Source: Streptomyces sp. SID8374 (lineage in GTDB: Bacteria > Actinomycetota > Actinomycetes > Streptomycetales > Streptomycetaceae). Taken from it: a stretch of DNA of 64,000 nucleotides. The first letter of the stretch is position 1. Every line of letters begins with the position of its first letter. Positions 58,860-64,000 of this stretch are shown one piece after another. The notes below the pieces were generated by a model, which did not search any database, was not told the DNA's origin, and was given only the letters and a program-made list of their open reading frames with translations. Made by a program: the position numbers and the translations under genes. Location: the NCBI RefSeq assembly GCF_009865135.1, contig NZ_WWGH01000001.1, forward strand, positions 4,154,001-4,218,000, in the 5' to 3' direction.

Positions 58860-59117
58860 ATGTACGCCCGACGCCGGCGGAACTACTTCCTCCTGATGGG
58901 CGGATGCGTCGTCCTCTTCGTCTCCGCCTGGGCCTTCGTACGCCTGTGGTCGATGCCCGCGGCCATCGCGATGTGCCTGGTCGCGATGGTGATCCCGCCC
59001 GTCGCCGCCGTGTTCGCCAACCGGCGGGGGCCGGAGGACCGGTGGTGGGACGACCCCTCCGGCGACCCGAAGTCCGACGAGTGGTGGGACGAGCTGGACG
59101 GGAAGAAGCGGTACTGA
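58860..59117 (+). CDS. DUF3099 membrane protein
   Basis: 85 aa from ATG 58860. A basic start (MYARRRRNYF) is followed by two membrane helices and a conserved C-terminal RWWDDPSGDPKSDEWWDELDG. This matches the actinobacterial DUF3099 family of unknown function. The GGAGG is very close to the ATG, so the start may be used by a short-leader transcript. Confidence 0.87.
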   Translation: MYARRRRNYFLLMGGCVVLFVSAWAFVRLWSMPAAIAMCLVAMVIPPVAAVFANRRGPEDRWWDDPSGDPKSDEWWDELDGKKRY

Positions 59118-59136
59118 CCGCTGTACGGGACCGGGC

Positions 59137-59499
59137 TCAGTAGACGAGCGCCTGCGTGCCGTCCGCCATGGCCTCCTGGACGAAGACCTGCGCCCCCGCG
59201 ATCCGTACGCCCTCCAGCACGTCCTTCTCCGTGATCTCGCGCCGGGCCGCGCACTGCGTGCAGAGGGTGACCCGGCCGCCCGCCAGGATCGAGTCGATCA
59301 GATCGGGCAGCGGGGCGGCGTGCGGCAGCTCGAACTCGGCGGCCCGGCCCGGCAGCGCGAACCACGAGGACTCCCCGGTCAGCCAGAGCGAGACCTCCAC
59401 CCCACTGGCCACGGCCACCGCCGCCACGGTGAAGGCCTGCGAGCAGCGCTCGGCGGCTTCGGGCCCGGCGGTCACCTTGATCACAAGCTTCTTCTGCAT
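59137..59499 (-). CDS. DsrE-family protein
   Basis: 120 aa, starting MQKKLVIKVTAGPEAAERCS. A Rossmann-like DsrE fold with VTLCTQCAARREI containing a CxxC pair that may relay sulfur. Its context close to a rhodanese, DUF1416 and MoaD suggests a role in sulfur relay, though no direct partner is coupled. It converges with DUF3099, separated by 19 bp. Confidence 0.88.
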   Translation of the reverse strand: MQKKLVIKVTAGPEAAERCSQAFTVAAVAVASGVEVSLWLTGESSWFALPGRAAEFELPHAAPLPDLIDSILAGGRVTLCTQCAARREITEKDVLEGVRIAGAQVFVQEAMADGTQALVY

Positions 59500-59549
59500 A
59501 CACCGAACTGTAATCCTCCGGCGGGCACCCCCTCCGACCTGCGAGTCAC

Positions 59550-60024
59550 CTGTGCGCGCAGACGCGCCGCACGCACGTCGAACTCGCTACCGCCGTCGGC
59601 CACGGCATCCAGGCCCAGTTCAACTCGGCCGCCTTCGCCACCCACCTGCGGGACGAGCTGGGCATCGGGGTGTCGATGCCCTGGACGCCGGCCGGGGTGG
59701 AAGAGGTCGAGTTCGACGCGGCCTGGAAGTCCTCGCGGGCGGTGGAGGGGATCTCGTCGTACGTCCTGACCGAGAAGGCGCCCCACGGCGACGCACGCAC
59801 ACGGCACGCGTACAGCCTGGCCGGTGACACGCTCGCCCTGATCGTCCACGAGCGGCCGGGCAGGGCGGAGGCGGCGCGGATCCCGTTCCAGCGGACCGTG
59901 ATCCTCCAGAACCAGCTCCTCGGCCGAGACCGCGTCCGGGACGGGTGGGCCGGGCGGCGGTGGTCACGCCGTTCGGCCCCTACCTGGACGAGAAGGCCGG
60001 GCCCCCACCCATTAGGCTGGGACC
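59550..60024 (+). pseudogene. Decayed or frameshifted gene of unknown function
   Basis: From 59550 one frame has strong coding bias: THVELATAVGHGIQAQFNSA..., VSMPWTPAGVEEVEF, TEKAPHGDARTRHAYSLAGD, and RIPFQRTVILQNQLLG. No ATG/GTG/TTG precedes the conserved-looking part (the first start codon is GTG 59670, mid-protein). After about 59945 the coding-like sequence continues in the next frame (GRAAVVTPFGPYLDEKAGP). That points to a lost start and a one-base indel near 59945-59965 in a G-rich run. A sequencing error is possible, and I cannot name the family. Confidence 0.6.
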
Positions 60025-60067
60025 CGGCCCTGTACTGCCGCCATACCGCTCATTCCGAGGAGCCCCC

Positions 60068-60169
60068 GTGCTTGAGGCATTCTTCACCGCCCTGCTCATC
60101 CTGGTCTGCGTCGGCGTGCTCGCCTTCACCGCCGTCGCCGTGAAGAAGCTGTACCAGGGCCAGCGCTGA
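60068..60169 (+). CDS. Tiny single-helix membrane protein
   Basis: 33 aa from GTG 60068, with GAGGAG six bases upstream. One hydrophobic helix (FFTALLILVCVGVLAFTAVAV) and a basic end (KKLYQGQR). Conserved small proteins of this kind are found near nur in Streptomyces as far as I recall. The function is unknown. Confidence 0.6.
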   Translation: MLEAFFTALLILVCVGVLAFTAVAVKKLYQGQR

Positions 60170-60220
60170 CCCTCGCCGTGCCCGATCGTTCCGCCCCCTC
60201 ACAGATCGTCTGAGCCGCTC

Positions 60221-60793
60221 ATGATCGAGATTCCGTCCGACCTCAACCCGGACCTCGTCCCGCTGGCCTTCCTCATCGGCAAGTGGGCGGGCGCGGGCGT
60301 TTCCGACTTCCCCGGCGCCGAGAAGTGCAACTTCGGCCAGGAGGTCACGTTCAGCCACGACGGCCGTGACTTCCTGGAGTACGTCTCCCACACCTGGGTC
60401 CTGGACGCCGACGGCAACCAGGTCCGCCCGCTGGAGTCGGAGTCCGGCTACTGGCGCATCGACAAGGACCGCAAGGTCGAGGTCGTCATGGTCCGCGACC
60501 AGGGCGTCGTCGAGATCTGGTACGGCGAGCTGGCCGACCAGAAGCCGCAGATCGACCTGGTCACCGACGCCGTGGCCCGGACCGCGGCCTCCGGCCCGTA
60601 CACCGGCGGAAAGCGCCTCTACGGGTATGTGAAGAGCGACCTCATGTGGGTCGGCGAGAAGGCGACCCCCGAGGTCGAACTGCGCCCGTACATGTCGGCG
60701 CACCTGAAGAAGGTCGTCACCCCCGAGGAGGTCGCCGAGATGGCGCGGAACCTCGAGGACATGCCCGACGACGGCATCGCGTTCTTCAAGTAG
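60221..60793 (+). CDS. Nitrobindin-like heme-binding protein (FABP family, DUF1794)
   Basis: 190 aa. The beta-barrel signature GKWAGAG occupies residues 20-26, and His near 161 in RPYMSAHLKK is the expected proximal heme ligand. Nitrobindins isomerise peroxynitrite or bind NO. The mycobacterial homologue is Rv2717c. It precedes nur by 57 bp on the same strand. Confidence 0.9.
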   Translation: MIEIPSDLNPDLVPLAFLIGKWAGAGVSDFPGAEKCNFGQEVTFSHDGRDFLEYVSHTWVLDADGNQVRPLESESGYWRIDKDRKVEVVMVRDQGVVEIWYGELADQKPQIDLVTDAVARTAASGPYTGGKRLYGYVKSDLMWVGEKATPEVELRPYMSAHLKKVVTPEEVAEMARNLEDMPDDGIAFFK

Positions 60794-60850
60794 AGGGTCC
60801 CGTACGGCACGAGCCCCCTGGCCGGTGCTCACCCGTCCTACACTGGGCCT

Positions 60851-61303
60851 GTGGTGAGCACCGACTGGAAGACCGATCTTCGGCAGCGTGGCTACCGGCT
60901 GACGCCCCAGCGCCAGCTCGTCCTGGAGGCCGTGGACGCCCTGGAGCACGCGACCCCGGACGACATCCTGTGCGAGGTCCGCAAGACCGCGTCCGGGGTG
61001 AACATCTCCACGGTGTACCGGACCCTGGAGCTCCTGGAGGAGCTCGGGCTGGTGAGCCACGCCCATCTGGGCCACGGCGCCCCGACGTACCACCTGGCCG
61101 ACCGGCACCACCACATCCACCTGGTCTGCCGGGACTGCAAGGACGTCATCGAGGCGGACCTCTCCGTCGTCGCCGAGTTCACCGAGAAGCTCCGCGCCGA
61201 CTTCGGCTTCGCGACCGATATGAAGCACTTCGCGATCTTCGGCCGGTGCGAGGCGTGCACGGCCGCGAGGGACGACTCGGGGACCGGCGGGCCCAAGTCG
61301 TAG
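60851..61303 (+). CDS. nur: Nickel-responsive Fur-family regulator Nur
   Basis: 150 aa from GTG 60851 (GTG 60854 also possible). It closely matches S. coelicolor Nur (SCO4180): RLTPQRQLVLEAVDALEHATPDDI in the DNA-binding domain, and HAHLGHG plus ADRHHHIHLVC in the metal-binding domain. His 70, 72 and 126 correspond to the nickel site, and His 33, 86, 88 and 90 to the second site. The CxxC pairs are at 93/96 and 133/136. Nur with Ni represses sodF and nik genes and activates sodN indirectly. Confidence 0.96.
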   Translation: MVSTDWKTDLRQRGYRLTPQRQLVLEAVDALEHATPDDILCEVRKTASGVNISTVYRTLELLEELGLVSHAHLGHGAPTYHLADRHHHIHLVCRDCKDVIEADLSVVAEFTEKLRADFGFATDMKHFAIFGRCEACTAARDDSGTGGPKS

Positions 61304-61313
61304 GCTGGGCTCC

Positions 61314-62279
61314 ATGAAGAGCCCCCTGCTGTCCCTGCCCGGCGCCGTCGCCGCCGAGGGCCGCGACGAAGGAGTCGCCGGACACTACGGCGACCTGTTC
61401 CGCGAGCAACGCGCCCTCGCCGACGGCAACGGCCTCGTCGACCTCTCCCACCGCGGTGTCGTCACCGTCACCGGCGACGACCGGCTGAGCTGGCTGCACC
61501 TGCTGCTCACCCAGCACGTCAGCGACCTCGCCCCGCACCAGGCCACCGAGGCCCTGATCCTCTCCGCCAACGGGCACATCGAACACGCCATGTACCTCGT
61601 CGACGACGGGACGACGGTGTGGATGCACGTCGAACCCGGCACGCAGGGCGACCTCATCGCCTACCTGGAGTCGATGAAGTTCTTCTACCGGGTCGAGGTC
61701 GCCGACCGCACCGAGGACACCGCCGTCGTGCACCTCCCGGCCGGGTCCATCGCCCAGGTCCCGGAGGGTGTGGCCGTACGGGAGACCGCGCAGGGCCGGG
61801 ACGTGTTCCTGCCGCGCGCCGACCTGGAGTCGTACGCCGCCGCCAACGGCCCGGCCGTCGGGATCCTGGCGTACGAGGCGCTGCGCATCGAGGCGCACCG
61901 GCCGCGCGTCGGCTTCGAGACCGACCACCGCACCATCCCGCACGAGCTGGGCTGGATCGGCACCGCCGTCCACCTCCAGAAGGGGTGCTACCGGGGCCAG
62001 GAGACCGTCGCCCGCGTCCACAACCTGGGGAAGCCGCCGCGCCGGCTGGTCTTCCTGCACCTGGACGGCAGCGAGGTGCACCTGCCCGGCCACGGCACGC
62101 CGGTACGGCTGGCGGCCGACGGCGAGGAGGGCCGCCAGCTCGGCTTCATCACCACCTCGGCCCGCCACCACGAGCTGGGCCCGATCGCCCTGGCCCTGGT
62201 CAAGCGGAACGTGGCGGTGGACGCGGAGCTGATCGCCGGGGACACGGCGGCGGCCCAGGAGACGGTGGTCGAACCGTAG
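61314..62279 (+). CDS. ygfZ: YgfZ/GcvT-like folate-binding protein
   Basis: 321 aa. The GcvT-type fold has the YgfZ signature KGCYRGQETVAR near residue 222, with the conserved Cys. YgfZ proteins help assemble or repair certain Fe-S enzymes in a folate-dependent way. The start is ATG 61314, ten bases after the nur stop, so it is probably co-transcribed with nur. It converges on dtd. Confidence 0.9.
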   Translation: MKSPLLSLPGAVAAEGRDEGVAGHYGDLFREQRALADGNGLVDLSHRGVVTVTGDDRLSWLHLLLTQHVSDLAPHQATEALILSANGHIEHAMYLVDDGTTVWMHVEPGTQGDLIAYLESMKFFYRVEVADRTEDTAVVHLPAGSIAQVPEGVAVRETAQGRDVFLPRADLESYAAANGPAVGILAYEALRIEAHRPRVGFETDHRTIPHELGWIGTAVHLQKGCYRGQETVARVHNLGKPPRRLVFLHLDGSEVHLPGHGTPVRLAADGEEGRQLGFITTSARHHELGPIALALVKRNVAVDAELIAGDTAAAQETVVEP

Positions 62280-62331
62280 CCCCCGGAGCCCGTAGCCCCA
62301 GGAACCCCGTAGCCCCCGGAGCCGTACGGCC

Positions 62332-62781
62332 TCACACCTCGATGATCACCGTGAACGGGCCGTGGTTCGTGAGCGAGACCCGCATGTCCGCTCCGAACCG
62401 GCCCGTCGCCACCTCCGCGCCCAGCGCCCTCAGCTGGGCCACCACCTCGTCCACCAGCGGCTCGGCGACCTCGCCGGGTGCCGCGGCGTTCCAGGTGGGG
62501 CGGCGGCCCTTGCGGGCGTCCCCGTAGAGAGTGAACTGCGAAATCACCAGGAGGGGGGCATTCACATCCGAACAGGACTTCTCGCCCTCCAGGATGCGGA
62601 CCGACCAGAGCTTGCGGGCCAGCTGGGCCGCCTTCTCCGGGGTGTCCCCATGGGTGACTCCGACCAGCACACACAGGCCTTCGCCGATGATCTCGCCGAC
62701 CACGCCGGTCGCGGACGGATCGTCGCCCGTCCCGGCCACCGAGACGCTCGCGCCGTCCACTCGCTGTACCACTGCACGCAT
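62332..62781 (-). CDS. dtd: D-aminoacyl-tRNA deacylase
   Basis: 149 aa from ATG 62781, where the family's MRAVVQRV start lies. The ORF runs 39 codons further upstream without homology. SQFTLYGD and the C-terminal TNHGPFTVIIE segment carry the active-site and Gly-cisPro motifs. It removes D-amino acids (and glycine) from mischarged tRNAs. It is divergent from rsiG, with 115 bp between the starts. Confidence 0.94.
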   Translation of the reverse strand: MRAVVQRVDGASVSVAGTGDDPSATGVVGEIIGEGLCVLVGVTHGDTPEKAAQLARKLWSVRILEGEKSCSDVNAPLLVISQFTLYGDARKGRRPTWNAAAPGEVAEPLVDEVVAQLRALGAEVATGRFGADMRVSLTNHGPFTVIIEV

Positions 62782-62896
62782 ACAGACCAACCTATCTTGG
62801 GCTGAACGGGTACAGAGTGTGGGCGGGGGCACCTTGCAGGGTGGCACGATGCACGATGGCGGTGTGCCGACGCACCGGTCGAGGGGACGGAACAGC

Positions 62897-63529
62897 ATGA
62901 GTACCTATGGAGCCGGACAATCTCCCGGGCCCGTACCGGGCGCACCCACCGGCGGCAGCGCCCGTACCAGCACCCTGCACTCACCCGTACGGCCCCTGCT
63001 GCCCGGGCTCGCGTCCGTGCCGGAGCAGGGCGGCGGCGAGGCCGGGTTCGGCGGGCTGCGGCTGCCCGAGCTGCGGACGCTGCGGCGGGACGCGCAGCGG
63101 GACGAGGCCGACCTCAGTTACGTACGCCGGCTGGTCCAGGGCCGGATCGACATCCTCCGCGCCGAGCTGGCCCGCAGGCGGGACCCGCAGGCGCCGGTGC
63201 CGGAGACCCCGGTGGTGGACCGGCTCTCGGAGATCCTGGCCGACGCCCCGTCCCGGCACCGCACCTCCGCCCGGCACGTCACGCTGACGACGCCGCGCGG
63301 TGACGAGTTCCGGCAGCTCGCCGCCGAGAACCTGGCCGAGGTGGAGCTCTCCGACCTGGCCGCCCGTACGGACGAGGAGCTGCACGACGCGATGGGCCGC
63401 CTGGTCCGCTACGAGCAGCAGGTCTCCCGGCGCCGTCACGAGCTCCAGCGCACGACCGACGATTGCAGCGCGGAGATCGCCCGCAGGTACCGTGACGGGG
63501 AAGCCCAAGTGGACGACCTGCTCGCCTGA
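62897..63529 (+). CDS. rsiG: Anti-sigma factor RsiG (c-di-GMP-dependent WhiG inhibitor)
   Basis: 210 aa from ATG 62897, with GAGGGGA upstream. Two copies of the RsiG motif E-x3-S-x2-R-x3-Q-x3-D are present exactly: E70-S74-R77-Q81-D85 and E173-S177-R180-Q184-D188. These lie in the two antiparallel helices that bind two c-di-GMP molecules, with which RsiG sequesters the sporulation sigma factor WhiG. The protein is otherwise helical with a Gly/Pro-rich N-terminus. This is direct evidence for c-di-GMP control of development in the source organism. Confidence 0.93.
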   Translation: MSTYGAGQSPGPVPGAPTGGSARTSTLHSPVRPLLPGLASVPEQGGGEAGFGGLRLPELRTLRRDAQRDEADLSYVRRLVQGRIDILRAELARRRDPQAPVPETPVVDRLSEILADAPSRHRTSARHVTLTTPRGDEFRQLAAENLAEVELSDLAARTDEELHDAMGRLVRYEQQVSRRRHELQRTTDDCSAEIARRYRDGEAQVDDLLA

Positions 63530-63674
63530 AGCGACCCTTCCGGACGGCGGGTCCCGCACCCCGCCCGTCCGGCCGATCCTTCCGATCTCTCCGGGTCTTT
63601 CCGGGCGCCGGGTCTCCACACAGCTGTCTGTATCGACCGTACCGACCCGTCCCGACCGTCTCCGGAAGGCCACC

Positions 63675-64000
63675 ATGACGTCCACCGACGCCCCTGCCGC
63701 GATAGCCCCCGCCCCGCCCGTGCTGGCCGAGGTCGTACGGTCCGGGTTCACCGAGGGCCACCACCGCGGCTCGCTGGTCCTGCTCGCCGCCGACGGGAGC
63801 GTGGAACTCGCGCTCGGCGACCCCGCCGCCCCGGTCTTCCCCCGCTCCTCCAACAAGCCGATGCAGGCCGCCGCGATCCTCCGGGCGGGCCTGGAGCTGT
63901 CGGGGGAGCGGCTGGCACTGGCCGCCGCGAGCCACTCCGGGGAACCGTTCCACCTCGATCTCGTACGCAAGATGCTCGCCGAGCACGGGCTGTCCACCGA
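63675..64000 (+). CDS. Asparaginase (cut by window edge)
   Basis: The first 108 residues are visible from ATG 63675, with GGAAGG upstream. VLAEVVRSGFTEGHHRGSLVLL and PVFPRSSNKPMQAAAILRAGLEL match the L-asparaginase II family that is unrelated to E. coli AnsB. The rest of the gene lies beyond base 64000. The region 63530-63674 upstream holds no gene. Confidence 0.9.
   Translation, partial: MTSTDAPAAIAPAPPVLAEVVRSGFTEGHHRGSLVLLAADGSVELALGDPAAPVFPRSSNKPMQAAAILRAGLELSGERLALAAASHSGEPFHLDLVRKMLAEHGLST

Overview
The window is about 72% GC, its coding regions carry G or C at most third codon positions, and it contains several Streptomyces hallmark genes: wblA, crp, glnR, nur, rsiG, an XRE/DUF397 regulatory pair and a Tad pilus operon with the 6C RNA beside it. 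It is almost certainly chromosomal core DNA of a Streptomyces or a very close relative. I see no prophage, transposase, CRISPR array, rRNA or tRNA. About 66 protein genes can be supported. The first (penicillin-binding protein) and the last (asparaginase) are cut by the window ends.

From 1 to 32 kb the order is: bifunctional penicillin-binding protein (-), wblA (+), two overlapping ArsA-type ATPases (-), a small operon of DUF4177 and RidA proteins, a NUDIX plus metallo-beta-lactamase-fold pair, crp (-), nth, a CoA-type NUDIX hydrolase, a MarP-like membrane serine protease, an epoxide-hydrolase-like enzyme with a holin-like protein (-), nhaA (-), acs (-), a SulP transporter fused to carbonic anhydrase (-), a polysaccharide-deacetylase-like lipoprotein, a MinD/CooC-type ATPase (-), a Fic-like protein, a HAD phosphatase (-), the 6C small RNA, and the Tad operon (ssd/tadZ, tadA, tadB, tadC, Flp-type pilin, two TadE-like proteins). 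From memory this order corresponds to S. coelicolor SCO3580 down to about SCO3550.

From 32 to 33.3 kb lie a short LuxR-type regulator and poorly conserved small membrane proteins. From 33.3 kb onward the order corresponds to S. coelicolor SCO4152 up to about SCO4183, so a rearrangement breakpoint relative to that species lies here. Between 35 and 47 kb is a patchwork of accessory genes: a DNA-binding protein, a TetR/flavin monooxygenase pair with twin operators, an ATPase/XRE/DUF397 set, a cupin protein, a broken MerR gene beside an intact MerR/ene-reductase pair, and a Tat-exported PI-PLC-like protein.

From 47.7 kb the core resumes: a sensor kinase, response regulator and HtrA-type protease module for envelope stress, a LacI regulator, glnR, an alpha/beta hydrolase, a MoaD-like protein, a Pro/Gln-rich membrane protein, DUF2993, a Cys-rich leader peptide upstream of a thiosulfate sulfurtransferase/DUF1416 operon, DUF3099, a DsrE protein, a decayed gene, a nitrobindin-like protein, nur, ygfZ, dtd, rsiG and an asparaginase.

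The most informative non-protein signals are the 6C RNA, the Cys-rich leader peptide, candidate Crp, DasR, TetR, MerR and GlnR sites, several strong hairpin terminators, and many short tandem repeats in intergenic DNA. I did not find a clear-cut undescribed biological system. The best leads are the TetR/monooxygenase pair, the repeat-bearing pilin/TadE junction, and the two damaged genes near 44.6 and 59.5 kb.
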